A stretch of DNA of 64,000 nucleotides from Sporosarcina obsidiansis (GCF_009651005.1 NZ_WHVW01000007.1:1-64000); one strand, 5' to 3'. Shown: positions 27,021-36,169, counted from the stretch's first letter. The notes: generated by a model from the sequence alone, not told the origin. Numbers and translations are program-made.

Positions 27021-28640
27021 TTAATCTAAGGTTACTTCTGACATACTTTCAGCACCAGTAGGATGCGGAAAATAATCCTTTACATTTTCGCCACTAACTA
27101 CTGCTTCACTTACTTCGACTAATGGAACAAAAGGTGCATCTTCATGAACGATTTCCTGAATTTTTTTATAGACTGCTGCCCGTTCTTCTTGATCCAAAAT
27201 TCCTTTCGCTTGCATTAATAAGTCACTAACTTCATCATTTTTATAAAATGTGTGATTTTGTGCTGATCCAATTACTGCATTATTTTTACTTAGCGTTGAA
27301 TAAAGAAAATTATCAGGATCACCATTATCACCAACCCATCCAATTAACCCAATGGAATGTCTACCACTTCTAAGTTGTTCAAGATAAGCTGCCCATTCTA
27401 ATGTAACGACTTTCACGTTTATACCAATTTTCTCGAAACTATCTTTCATCGCTTCAACCATCTTTGTCGGTTGTTGCATATAGATTCTGGAGTTAGACGT
27501 AATGGAAAATTCAAGATCAAATCCATCCGGATAGCCTGCCTCCGCCAAAAGCGCTTTAGCTTTATCTAAATCGTATTCATAGCTCTCAATTTCGTGATTG
27601 TAAGCCCAGCTAGCAGATGGTAAGAGATTTTCAACTGGATTCGCAAGCCCATAAAAATATGCATCCGCGATCGCTTTTTTATCCACTGCATGATTAATGG
27701 CTTGTCTAACTTTCACATTGTCAAAAGGTGCTTTCATGTTATTGACTGACAAATATCCAACATTTAGCGGTGGACGTAAGGTTACGTGTAAATCTTTATT
27801 TGCTTCGACAGATTTTAAGTCAGATGGATTCAAACCTACCATTATATCCAATTCACCATTTTTCATCGCAGTGAGCCTAGCTGTATTATCAGGGATTACT
27901 TTGTAAATAATTTTGTCTAATTTAGGTAGATCGGGAATCCAATAATCCTCGTTTTTAACAATTGTTATGTTGTCATTTGGACTCCAAGATACGAATTTGA
28001 ATGGTCCTGTTCCAACAGCATTTTCATTAATTTTCTTACCATATTTCTTTAATGCTTCCGGACTAATGATTCCAAATGCATGCATACCTACATTAGTTAA
28101 AAAAGTTGCCTGAGGTTCAACTAAATTGAATTCCACCGTATGCTCATCGATTGCTGAAACTGTCTCAATTGAGCTACCCTCACCTTTAAAACCATTAAAC
28201 ATGCCGCGATATACTGAAAAATCGCCACCATCTCGGTTGGGATGATCTTTGTCCATCATACGCTCAAAGTTATACACTACTGAATCAGCAGTAAAATCAG
28301 AGCCATCATGGAATTTCACATTCTCTTGAAGTTGAAAAGTCCATTTTTTACCACCTTCAGAAACATCCCACTTTTTAGCCAATCCGGGTAAAATATCAGT
28401 CGTTTCCTTGTCAAAGACGACTAGAGTTTCATAGATATTTTTTGTTACTAACCATGTCTCGATTTCATTAGCATTTTGGGGATCTAACGTATAATTATCT
28501 GCACCTCGGCCAAAAACTAATGTAGATTCTTTTTCTTTGATATCTGTGCTTTCACCTTTTGAGCCATCATCTTCATTACATGCTACAAGTAATACCGAGA
28601 GTGATAATAAAGCAACTACTGTAAATAGTATTCTTCTCAT
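27021..28640 (-). CDS. ABC solute-binding lipoprotein (peptide/nickel family 5)
   Basis: 539 aa from the ATG at 28640, after GGAGAGGACGTT; a frame start at 28664 includes that site. Lipobox LLVAC at about residues 17-21. The body parallels the binding protein at 22365-23954 (RGADNYTLDPQNANEIET, GTGPFKFVSWSPNDNI, VRQAINHAVDK). It has no permease of its own in the cluster and probably shares the DppBCDF-like importer at 18.5-22.3 kb, widening its substrate range. It lies between a thioredoxin gene and the CoA transferase gene. Confidence 0.92.
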   Translation of the reverse strand: MRRILFTVVALLSLSVLLVACNEDDGSKGESTDIKEKESTLVFGRGADNYTLDPQNANEIETWLVTKNIYETLVVFDKETTDILPGLAKKWDVSEGGKKWTFQLQENVKFHDGSDFTADSVVYNFERMMDKDHPNRDGGDFSVYRGMFNGFKGEGSSIETVSAIDEHTVEFNLVEPQATFLTNVGMHAFGIISPEALKKYGKKINENAVGTGPFKFVSWSPNDNITIVKNEDYWIPDLPKLDKIIYKVIPDNTARLTAMKNGELDIMVGLNPSDLKSVEANKDLHVTLRPPLNVGYLSVNNMKAPFDNVKVRQAINHAVDKKAIADAYFYGLANPVENLLPSASWAYNHEIESYEYDLDKAKALLAEAGYPDGFDLEFSITSNSRIYMQQPTKMVEAMKDSFEKIGINVKVVTLEWAAYLEQLRSGRHSIGLIGWVGDNGDPDNFLYSTLSKNNAVIGSAQNHTFYKNDEVSDLLMQAKGILDQEERAAVYKKIQEIVHEDAPFVPLVEVSEAVVSGENVKDYFPHPTGAESMSEVTLD

Positions 28641-28721
28641 AACGTCCTCTCCATTTACTAGCATCTTATAAAGAATGACTAATAAACCGCAGTCTATTAG
28701 TCAATAAGGGTACAAACTTCA

Positions 28722-29051
28722 TTATTTTGCTGCTTTGGAACGTGCTAAATAGTTCTCAACCTCTTCCTTTGTTCTACTATCATTTCCTACCATTTCAGCA
28801 ATGACAGACCCATTTTGATAAGTTACAAAGCTAGGAATGCCCATCACGTTTGCTGCCTCACATACTTCTTGCTGAGAATCTGGATTTACTTTATAAAAAT
28901 CAAAGTCATCTTTGTTTTTCTCCATAATTTCATCAAAGAAACCGTCAATAAATTTACAATCAGGGCACCAATCTGCTGAAAAGAATAGCACTGTTGCTTT
29001 CTTATTAGCTATTAACTCTAAATACTGCTCTTTACTTTGAATACTGTTCAT
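28722..29051 (-). CDS. thioredoxin-family protein
   Basis: 109 aa, thioredoxin-like. The redox motif is WCPDC (Cys at about 29 and 32) and the cis-Pro block is MGIPSFVTY. There is no signal peptide, so it is cytoplasmic. CPDC differs from the CGPC of housekeeping thioredoxin and is typical of small bacillary thioredoxin-like proteins. Its position between the amidohydrolase and binding-protein genes suggests it keeps an enzyme of this pathway reduced; the target is unknown. TTGGAGGAATAGAAA precedes the ATG. Confidence 0.88.
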   Translation of the reverse strand: MNSIQSKEQYLELIANKKATVLFFSADWCPDCKFIDGFFDEIMEKNKDDFDFYKVNPDSQQEVCEAANVMGIPSFVTYQNGSVIAEMVGNDSRTKEEVENYLARSKAAK

Positions 29052-29072
29052 TTTCTATTCCTCCAATATTAA

Positions 29073-30029
29073 TTATCTTTGTAAACCTAACTTGAACAAT
29101 TTATTGGCATTCTTCCAATAATACTTTTCACGAACAGAATCTTTTAATGGCCATTCTTCGACTTCAGCAATAAATTCTTTAATAGGAATGCCTAATGTTA
29201 ACCAATCTGATCCAAATACGATTTGGTCTTGGATCAAGCTATTTGCATAATGCAGAAACATATCCCATCCAGTGTTTGGCTCAGCAATATAACGAGGTCT
29301 AAAAGCAGAAGTATCGACATGTAAATTTTTGTATTTCAATAACATTGCCATCATATCGGGTAACCATGGAAAACCACCATGTCCTGCTATAATTTTCAAG
29401 TTTTTAAAATCCATCAAAGGAGCCTCTAGATTAGACGGATGATCAATAAATACTGATGTTTCTCTGTAATAATTTATTGAAGTATGAATCCAAATTGGAA
29501 CATCCAATTCCTCACATAATGCGTAGAGTGGATAATATTTTCTATCATCAGCTTTTATGCCGTGTTCATATGGTGGAATGACCACAGCTTTATAGCCTTG
29601 TTCTGTTAAAGCCTTTCGTACAACTTTTAAACTTTCCACTCCTTTATAGGGATTAAAGCCTGCGTATCCAATAAATCTGTTTGGATATTTTTCTATAATT
29701 TCAGCAATATAATCATGATCTACCGGTGCCTCAGTACTATCGCGTCCATAGTCCATATTGTGAATGGCATGGAAAGCAATCTCAGAATCACTGAGCATTT
29801 TCAAAAACTTATCCATAGAAAAGTCTGTTTCTAATTTTGCATAAACTTCTTGCATAACCTCTTCCGCTGGTTTTAACGCAACTTTTTCTAGAAACTCTTC
29901 TTTCGACCAACCTGCTAATCTAGCCCAGCGTTGGCCAAATAATTTTCTATACTCTTCATTTTTATAATTAATTTCTGAAGAGCTTTCAAATTGAAACTCA
30001 GGTAATGTATTTGAACAATCGATAATCAT
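29073..30029 (-). CDS. amidohydrolase-2 family protein lacking the HxH motif
   Basis: 318 aa from the ATG at 30029 (GAAGGGAGGAAGAAAT upstream). The C-terminal half has the ACMSD/LigI-type metal-ligand blocks: His at about 182 (VPIWIHTS), His at about 217 (IIAGHGG) and Asp at about 275 (VFGSDW). The first strand, where the family usually has HxH or ExH, reads MIIDCSNTLPEF, so two usual ligands are missing. It may bind metal differently or have lost it. Relatives decarboxylate aromatic acids or open lactones; the reaction here is unknown. It is second in unit B, 3 bp after the ligase stop. Confidence 0.85.
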   Translation of the reverse strand: MIIDCSNTLPEFQFESSSEINYKNEEYRKLFGQRWARLAGWSKEEFLEKVALKPAEEVMQEVYAKLETDFSMDKFLKMLSDSEIAFHAIHNMDYGRDSTEAPVDHDYIAEIIEKYPNRFIGYAGFNPYKGVESLKVVRKALTEQGYKAVVIPPYEHGIKADDRKYYPLYALCEELDVPIWIHTSINYYRETSVFIDHPSNLEAPLMDFKNLKIIAGHGGFPWLPDMMAMLLKYKNLHVDTSAFRPRYIAEPNTGWDMFLHYANSLIQDQIVFGSDWLTLGIPIKEFIAEVEEWPLKDSVREKYYWKNANKLFKLGLQR

Positions 30030-30050
30030 ATTTCTTCCTCCCTTCAACTA

Positions 30051-31418
30051 TTAATAGTTTTCTTCAAAAATCGGTGTTTTTGTTAATGCTTTTCCTAAGG
30101 AACCTGGTTCGCACCATAGGATTTTAGGAGTAACCCTGACCTCATTATGAAGCACACTTTTTATTCTCTTTTCTAAGTCTTCTAGTATTTTACTATCATT
30201 ATCTCCGCCATGTTCTAGCTTCAACAATAGTGGTGGGACAACTCTAGGTGGAGGATTATTTAGAACAATTCTTAATTCACCTGTGATTTCTGGTATAAAA
30301 TTAGATACCACTCTTTTAATTGCTGATGGATATACATTTGCTCCTTTAATAATAAGCATATCGTCTGAGCGCCCTACGAATTTCACCCTTCTGCCAGTAA
30401 AACCACAACCCGGACATTCACTAGTGAAGACTTGAACAATATCTCCTGATGAATAGCGAATCCTTGGTAACGCTTTCAATGTTAACTCGGTTGCGATTAA
30501 CTCTCCAATCACACCGTCATAGATTTCAATTGGTTGTTTCGTTTCTGGATCAATTAAATCATTTGGGAATATACTAAGATCCGGTGCGACACAATGAATT
30601 CCGTGATACTCATCTGAATCACATGAAAATCCTAATTCTCCTAAATAGTCGTAAATCCTACATCCATAAGCATCTTCAATTTTCTTCTTAATTTCTGGAA
30701 CACCTACACCGATTTCTCCAACAGTAAATATCGCTTGTAAGCCTAATTCACCAACTTCCATTCCAATTAATTCAGGTGCTTTATCAATTAGATGTTCCGC
30801 CAAGGAAGGTGTCATCATCGCCGCTGTCGGTTTGGTCATTTTTGCATATTCTAGAATCATCTTACTTCCTGCTCTAACATCCACATCTATCGGTAAAACT
30901 CCATGTGACCGAATGCCCCATAGTATAGAAGAAGTTGCGTAAATTCCTAGCGCATGACTGAATAGTAATCTCTCACCTGCTTGAATGCCACCATAGTCTA
31001 GCATGTGCGAAATATAACGATTTAGAAAATCAATATCAGGTTCCGTGAATGTGTATGTAAACGTCGGATTCCCGGATGTACCGCTTGTTGTACCCGTAAA
31101 TACTACTTCATCTGGTGAGCTACATAAATGTAAACCAAATGGATGACCATGACGTTCCATAGATTCTTTTTGGGTCTCTCTTTCTATCTTTTTATTCATA
31201 AAGACAGGAAGCTTATAATAATCATCAAATGTTTTAATATCCTCGGGTCGTACTCCAATTTCATCAAATTTACTTCTATAAAATTCAGAATTTCGATATA
31301 CGTACTTTAACTGTTTCTTCAAAAGTTTCAATTGATGCTCTTTAATTTCTTCTTCTGACATTTGATTGAATATTGGATTTGTATACTGAACCTTTTTACT
31401 CTTCAATTTAGTTAGCAA
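30051..31418 (-). CDS. phenylacetate-CoA ligase-like acid:CoA ligase
   Basis: 455 aa of the PaaK branch of AMP-forming enzymes. The start is TTG at 31418, with GAGGAG nine bases before it. The P-loop is GTTSGTSGNPTF at about residues 109-120; the hinge block is GRSDDMLIIKGANVYP, and a Cys pair (CPGCG) precedes it. PaaK-type enzymes activate aromatic or related acids to CoA esters. Being first after the second LTTR-type promoter, it is probably the committing enzyme of unit B. Confidence 0.9.
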   Translation of the reverse strand: MLTKLKSKKVQYTNPIFNQMSEEEIKEHQLKLLKKQLKYVYRNSEFYRSKFDEIGVRPEDIKTFDDYYKLPVFMNKKIERETQKESMERHGHPFGLHLCSSPDEVVFTGTTSGTSGNPTFTYTFTEPDIDFLNRYISHMLDYGGIQAGERLLFSHALGIYATSSILWGIRSHGVLPIDVDVRAGSKMILEYAKMTKPTAAMMTPSLAEHLIDKAPELIGMEVGELGLQAIFTVGEIGVGVPEIKKKIEDAYGCRIYDYLGELGFSCDSDEYHGIHCVAPDLSIFPNDLIDPETKQPIEIYDGVIGELIATELTLKALPRIRYSSGDIVQVFTSECPGCGFTGRRVKFVGRSDDMLIIKGANVYPSAIKRVVSNFIPEITGELRIVLNNPPPRVVPPLLLKLEHGGDNDSKILEDLEKRIKSVLHNEVRVTPKILWCEPGSLGKALTKTPIFEENY

Positions 31419-31511
31419 TAACGTACACTCCTCTTTTTTGAATTTTCAATCCACTAGTAAACTATAAGTATTCTAAAATTTTGTCCTTTTCTGAATACTT
31501 AACTTATCCCA

Positions 31512-31576
31512 ATAATATCTAGATCTTTTTGTAATGTAAAATATCATTTTCTAATGTGGGCATAAGCAATAGTTAT
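31512..31576 (-). promoter_or_regulatory. sigma-A promoter with LysR-type box, copy 2
   Basis: Minus strand: TTTACA (31540-31535), 17-nt spacer, TATTAT (31517-31512), with the box ATAACTATTGCTTAT at 31576-31562, again about 65 bp upstream of the predicted start. The start lies about 86 bp before the TTG of the ligase gene. The shared sequence extends through the spacer (GATCTAGATATTAT against ATTCTAGATATTAT), so this is a duplicated or conserved control module. Confidence 0.75.
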
Positions 31577-31849
31577 AGGAAAACGAAATATAATATCCCC
31601 CTTATAAAATACTGGAACCCAAAATACAAAAAACCTAACTATCCATAGCTTATAATCCATATTGTAAGCAAACAAAATGAAGTATTGAGGAGGTGTTTAT
31701 CTAATCTAAAGTTTGATTCCTCAAGGAACATTTACCTGACAAATCGTATGGTTAATTTCAAGTCTACCTAATCAATAAATAAACCACCTCTCTATTTGAT
31801 AAGAAGAAGTGGTTATATTTCTATATTTATTCATGATATTATTTCAATT
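31577..31849. terminator. spacer with the terminator of unit C
   Basis: About 270 bp without a gene. AACCAC (31782-31787) pairs with GTGGTT (31809-31814), extended by CTC/AGAAG pairs. On the minus strand it is followed by TATTTATT, so it ends the transcript of the NMO-family gene stopping at 31850. A weak inverted repeat TTGAGGA/TCCTCAA at about 31685-31725 has no assigned role. Confidence 0.65.
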
Positions 31850-32809
31850 TCATATCCTTAGTTCTAAGAATTCCCTAAACGCAAGCTGAATTTCTTCATT
31901 AATTTCTTCAAAGATAGCTGAAACTGTTTTCACTTCATCTATCAGACCAATCGTCTGACCTAGAGCCATGATCCCAACATCTAGATTTCCCGTAGTGATC
32001 AATTCTTTATAGGCTTCACCACTAATATAGGGGAATATCTCATCAAATGTGGCACCTTGTTTTTCTATATGTGATAACTCCATTGCATGTTCTGTCTTCA
32101 TAACCCGTGCTTTTTTACCAATCGACTGTTTCACCATGATCGTATCTGTTTCCTGCATATTTTCTAAATATTCTTTTACTTGCTGATGGAGATTTATTTC
32201 TTTAGATAATAAAAAACGTGTACCCATCTGAACACCCGATGCCCCTAATACAATTGCCGCCAAAACTGAGCGCCCCGTTGAAAAACCTCCAGCTGCGATG
32301 ATTGGTATGGAGAGTTCTTTTTTTGCTTTTTGAATGAGTGTCAGGCTAGTCGTATCATCTTTTCCCGGATGTCCACCACACTCATATCCATTCACAACTA
32401 CCGCGTCACACCCCAAGGATTCCGCTTTCTTTGCGAAACGAACAGATGGCGCTACGTGTACAACTTTAATTCCTGCCGCCTTTAAATCGTCCATATACTT
32501 CTCTGGGTTATTTCCAGAAGTAAAGACGATTGGCACATTCGCCTCAATCACACCTTCTACAAATTCATCCATTGGTCTTCTTATTCCGATAGCTAAATTC
32601 ACGCCAAATGGATTGTTTGTATTTTTCTTCACAACTTCAATATCTTTCAGCATTTCCTGTTTATCCTCATAACTGCCAGCAGTAATTAACCCTAATCCCC
32701 CTGCATTAGAAACAGCTGATACTAAAGGTGACGTTCCAAGCCCCTGTAATCCACCTTGTATAATAGGATATTTAATAGAAAATAATCTAGTAATCTCAGT
32801 CTGCATCAT
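31850..32809 (-). CDS. nitronate monooxygenase/FabK-like FMN protein
   Basis: 319 aa from the ATG at 32809; ATGs at 32821 and 32806 are alternatives, and 32809 has the best spacing from GAAGGAT. FMN TIM barrel: YPIIQGGLQGLGTSPLV, VNGYECGGHPGKDDTTS with the active-site-type His, and GVQMGTRFLLS for the phosphate. It differs clearly from the NMO-family protein of unit A (YECGGHPG instead of GAGGHAG). Its role is probably a flavin-dependent oxidation or reduction of a pathway intermediate, not proven. It overlaps the end of the thioesterase gene by 14 bp. Confidence 0.87.
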   Translation of the reverse strand: MMQTEITRLFSIKYPIIQGGLQGLGTSPLVSAVSNAGGLGLITAGSYEDKQEMLKDIEVVKKNTNNPFGVNLAIGIRRPMDEFVEGVIEANVPIVFTSGNNPEKYMDDLKAAGIKVVHVAPSVRFAKKAESLGCDAVVVNGYECGGHPGKDDTTSLTLIQKAKKELSIPIIAAGGFSTGRSVLAAIVLGASGVQMGTRFLLSKEINLHQQVKEYLENMQETDTIMVKQSIGKKARVMKTEHAMELSHIEKQGATFDEIFPYISGEAYKELITTGNLDVGIMALGQTIGLIDEVKTVSAIFEEINEEIQLAFREFLELRI

Positions 32810-33218
32810 GCGTTGTCTCATCCTTCACGACTTTGAAAGTCCCCGTGCTATGCGCAACCAAATAACCCTGTTCATCATAAAGCTTACCCTCTACGAGCAT
32901 TGTTTTATTGTTTCGACTTATAACCGTGGCGGTTGAATGAATCGCTTCTTCTCGCACAGCTCTGATGAATTGAATACTCATTTGAATAGTGATTGCTGCG
33001 TCGTAATCAAAAGTTCGGCAAGTTAGTCCCATTGTGGTATCTAAAATTGTCGCGTAAATGCCACCATGTATCGTATTTTGCATATTTTCAAATGATTGAC
33101 GGTATGGTAATACGAGTTTCACATTACCTTCACTTACATCATTTATTTCCAATCCGATTGATTCCGAAAAAAAACTTTTCTTAAAATCATCTCGAATATT
33201 ATCCAAATATTCAGTCAT
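32796..33218 (-). CDS. PaaI-type hotdog thioesterase
   Basis: 140 aa from the ATG at 33218, after AAAAGGAGTAAGAAC; the frame upstream to 33299 overlaps the thiolase gene and is not family-like. TIHGGIYATILDTTMG holds the HGG loop and the catalytic Asp of the PaaI family. It hydrolyses acyl-CoA esters, probably as a safety valve for CoA. It is the third thioesterase-type gene in the island and the middle gene of unit C. Confidence 0.9.
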   Translation of the reverse strand: MTEYLDNIRDDFKKSFFSESIGLEINDVSEGNVKLVLPYRQSFENMQNTIHGGIYATILDTTMGLTCRTFDYDAAITIQMSIQFIRAVREEAIHSTATVISRNNKTMLVEGKLYDEQGYLVAHSTGTFKVVKDETTHDAD

Positions 33219-33244
33219 GTTCTTACTCCTTTTACATAACAAGA

Positions 33245-34435
33245 TTAGACTTGCAAATTTTCCACAATAGTTGTAATCCCTTGTCCCCCAGCTATGCAAA
33301 GTGTAACGAGACCATATTTCTCATTTCTCCGCTTTAATTCATGTAGCAATTTCGTCATTAAAATCGCACCGCTCGCACCAATTGGGTGACCTAGCGCTAT
33401 AGCACCGCCATTCACATTAACTTTATCTATATCCAGGTCTAGTTCTTTCATGACAGATAAAGCTTGGGCGGCAAATGCTTCATTTAATTCAAACAAACCA
33501 ATGTCTGCAATAGTTAAACCACATTGTTCAAGGGCCTTTTGGGTTGAATTAACCGGACCGATTCCCATAATTTCAGGAGATACACCGCTTACTGCTTGGG
33601 CAATGATTTTCGCCTTCGGTTTTAGACCATACTCCTGCAATTTTTCTCCAGACATCATCAATACAACAGATGCCCCATCATTTCTACCACTTGAACTACC
33701 AGCAGTGACAGTTCCGTTCTTTTTAAAAACTGGGTGTAACTTTCCAAGCTTCTCCAAAGGTGTATTTCTTGGATGCTCATCTACTTCAAATATTCGTTCA
33801 CTTTTTCTATCTTTGATTATGTACGGAACAATCTCCTCTTTAAAACGACCCTCATTAATAGCTTTTTCGGCTAGAATTTGACTTCTCGATGCAAATTCGT
33901 CCTGTTCTTCTCTCGTCACGTGATTGATTTCAGCTAAATTTTCCGCTGTATATCCCATCGTTAAATTACCGTATGTTTCAATGGGCTGTGAATAGGGTTG
34001 GCTTTCTGTATTTGGGTCTAATAAAAGACTGTTCCCCGTCTGAATTCCATAACGAACATTTCGAATATAATAAGGTGCAGTACTCATACTTTCTGCACCG
34101 CCTGCAATTACCACATCTGATAATCCCAGTCTAATTTGCTGATCGGCATTATTAATCGCTTGCAGACCTGAACCGCACTGTCTATGAATTGTATAGCCAG
34201 TTACCGAAACTGGAAGTCCGGCCCTTAATGCTGCAAGACGTGCCAAGTTTGAAGTGTCTGCACTTTGTTTAGCTTGTCCCATAATCACTTCATCTACTTC
34301 AATATCTACATTTGTTCGGCTAATTACTTCCCTAATAACTTTTTCTGCTAAATGGTCAACCGGAATATCTTTCAGTGCACCACCCATTTTTCCAATTGCG
34401 GTTCTAACAGATTCAACAATAAAAGCTTCCTTCAT
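33245..34435 (-). CDS. thiolase (acetyl-CoA C-acyltransferase)
   Basis: 396 aa. Nucleophilic Cys at about 87 (HRQCGSGLQA), NEAFAAQ, NGGAIALGHPIGASGA and TLCIAGGQG are all present. It is closest in layout to the thiolase at 8180-9373. It starts unit C, separated from unit D by a terminator, so it has its own promoter in the short AT-rich spacer 34436-34512. AAAAAGGAGAG precedes the ATG. It cleaves a 3-ketoacyl-CoA; with three thiolases in the island, at least one may work on a branched or dicarboxylic intermediate. Confidence 0.93.
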   Translation of the reverse strand: MKEAFIVESVRTAIGKMGGALKDIPVDHLAEKVIREVISRTNVDIEVDEVIMGQAKQSADTSNLARLAALRAGLPVSVTGYTIHRQCGSGLQAINNADQQIRLGLSDVVIAGGAESMSTAPYYIRNVRYGIQTGNSLLLDPNTESQPYSQPIETYGNLTMGYTAENLAEINHVTREEQDEFASRSQILAEKAINEGRFKEEIVPYIIKDRKSERIFEVDEHPRNTPLEKLGKLHPVFKKNGTVTAGSSSGRNDGASVVLMMSGEKLQEYGLKPKAKIIAQAVSGVSPEIMGIGPVNSTQKALEQCGLTIADIGLFELNEAFAAQALSVMKELDLDIDKVNVNGGAIALGHPIGASGAILMTKLLHELKRRNEKYGLVTLCIAGGQGITTIVENLQV

Positions 34436-34512
34436 CCCAACATCTCTCCTTTTTCACACCGGATTTCAACACTTTCGACATACAATTATTCACATTTATC
34501 CCTTTTAAAAAG

Positions 34513-34538
34513 ACGAGAGAGTATTTAATCTCTCCCGT
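34513..34538 (-). terminator. intrinsic terminator of unit D
   Basis: ACGAGAGAG pairs with CTCTCCCGT (one mismatch) around an 8-nt loop directly after the crotonase stop codon. On the minus strand the stem is followed by CTTTTTAAAA. It separates unit D from the thiolase of unit C. Confidence 0.75.
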
Positions 34539-34539
34539 T

Positions 34540-35337
34540 TTAACGATTTTGGAATTGCGCTTGTCTTTTCTCTAAAAAGGCAAGTGTTCCTTCTTTTTTA
34601 TCTTCCGTTCCAAATGCTACTGCTTGTGAAAGCTTTTCGATCCACAAAGCAGCACCCGAATCAATGTCATAACCTTTATGAATTGCCTGTTTAACAAGTT
34701 GGATCGCTACTGGTCCTTTTTTCAGAACATGTCCCGTAACTTCATTTATAGTAGATTCAATATTCTCTCTCTCAATAATATAGGAAACTAAGCCAATCCG
34801 TTCAGCTTCCTCTCCATCAATAAATTTCCCCGTTAGAATCATGTCTAATGCGCGACCTTTTCCAACCATTCTTGAAAGTCTCTTCGTTCCACCTGCACCC
34901 GGAATAATCCCTAAATTTAATTCTGGAAATCCAAACTTTGCATTTTTCGTAGCGATTCGAATATCACAAGCGATCGCAAGTTCACATCCACCACCTAATG
35001 CATAGCCATCAACTACTGCTATTGTTACTTTGGTACAGTTTTCAATTTTGTTGTAAATTCCTTGCATGCCAGGAACTAATGCCTCTAACATAGGTCGTTC
35101 ATGCAGTTGCTGGATACTGGCCCCTGCAGCAAAAGACTTTTCACCAGCTCCTGAAATGACGATGACACGGATACTATTGTCGCTGTCAGCTGTCGAAACA
35201 GCTTGATCAATTTCTAGCAGCATCTGTTCATCAAGTGCATTCCTTGTTTCTGGACGGTTGAGGGTTAAGTAAAGAATATCTTCCTTTTTTATCGCTTCAA
35301 TATTTTTCAAGTCTAAATAACGATCATTTATAATCAT
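34540..35337 (-). CDS. enoyl-CoA hydratase (crotonase family)
   Basis: 265 aa from the ATG at 35337 (an earlier start at 35352 overlaps the previous gene further). Both hydratase glutamates are present: LGGGCELAIACD and PELNLGIIPGAGGTK. The oxyanion segment is AAGASIQQL. It strongly resembles the crotonase at 5825-6607, including EKRQAQF at the C-terminus. It should hydrate a 2-enoyl-CoA. The gene overlaps the 3-hydroxybutyryl-CoA dehydrogenase gene by 14 bp, so the two successive steps are coupled in translation. Confidence 0.92.
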   Translation of the reverse strand: MIINDRYLDLKNIEAIKKEDILYLTLNRPETRNALDEQMLLEIDQAVSTADSDNSIRVIVISGAGEKSFAAGASIQQLHERPMLEALVPGMQGIYNKIENCTKVTIAVVDGYALGGGCELAIACDIRIATKNAKFGFPELNLGIIPGAGGTKRLSRMVGKGRALDMILTGKFIDGEEAERIGLVSYIIERENIESTINEVTGHVLKKGPVAIQLVKQAIHKGYDIDSGAALWIEKLSQAVAFGTEDKKEGTLAFLEKRQAQFQNR

Positions 35338-36169
35338 AAAAACCACTTCCACTCTTTTTACCTAGACGACCTGCTTTCACATACTTTACCAACAGCGGAC
35401 AAGGACGATATTTCTCTCCCAATGTTTGGTACAAATATTCCATATTACGCAAACGTGTATCTAGACCAACTAAATCTGCAAGTTCTAAAGGACCCATAGG
35501 ATGGTTTAACCCTAACTTCATCGCCTTATCGATATCAGCGGCTGAAGCTACACCTTCCATCAACATATTCATCGCTTCATTACCAATCAGACAATTCATT
35601 CTTGAGGTAACAAATCCCGGAAACTCATTCACTTCCACTGTTTCTTTATTCATTTGTCTAGAGATTTCTTCAATATACAGAACGGTTTCATCTGAAGTTT
35701 CCAATCCTCTAATAACTTCAATAAGCTTCATTTTATGAACTGGATTAAAGAAGTGCATTGCCACTACCTTGTCAGGTCTAGAGGTTTGTGCGCCAATTTC
35801 AGTTGGACTCATTGTGGATGTATTGGTTGCGAAAATTGTTTCTTTTTTGCATATACGATCTAATTTAGTGAAGACTTCCACTTTTATATCCATTCTTTCT
35901 AATACTGCTTCAATCACCAAATCCGCATCTTTTACAGCATTTTCAAAATTGATTTCATAGGAAAGATTGGTTGTTGCAGCATCATATTGTTTTTCAGTGA
36001 TAAATCCTTTTTCATTGCTCTTTACTAACAGATTGGTAATCTCTTTTTCAGCATTCCCTAATGACTCTGGGCTAATATCATTTAAGATCACTTTGTGACC
36101 AGATATTGCTGCTGTATAAGCAATCCCTCTTCCCATAACACCAGACCCTATAATTGTTACTTCTTGCAT
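35324..36169 (-). CDS. 3-hydroxybutyryl-CoA dehydrogenase-like enzyme
   Basis: 281 aa. NAD-binding loop GSGVMGRGIA at residues 8-17; HFFNPVHKMKLIEVI with catalytic His; GFVTSRMNCLIGNEAM and NHPMGPLELADLVGLD in the C-terminal domain. It oxidises 3-hydroxyacyl-CoA, probably short chain, to 3-ketoacyl-CoA. Length is normal. AAGGAGTAGATGAACT precedes the ATG. It is the penultimate gene of unit D, after the membrane protein gene. Confidence 0.93.
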   Translation of the reverse strand: MQEVTIIGSGVMGRGIAYTAAISGHKVILNDISPESLGNAEKEITNLLVKSNEKGFITEKQYDAATTNLSYEINFENAVKDADLVIEAVLERMDIKVEVFTKLDRICKKETIFATNTSTMSPTEIGAQTSRPDKVVAMHFFNPVHKMKLIEVIRGLETSDETVLYIEEISRQMNKETVEVNEFPGFVTSRMNCLIGNEAMNMLMEGVASAADIDKAMKLGLNHPMGPLELADLVGLDTRLRNMEYLYQTLGEKYRPCPLLVKYVKAGRLGKKSGSGFYDYK

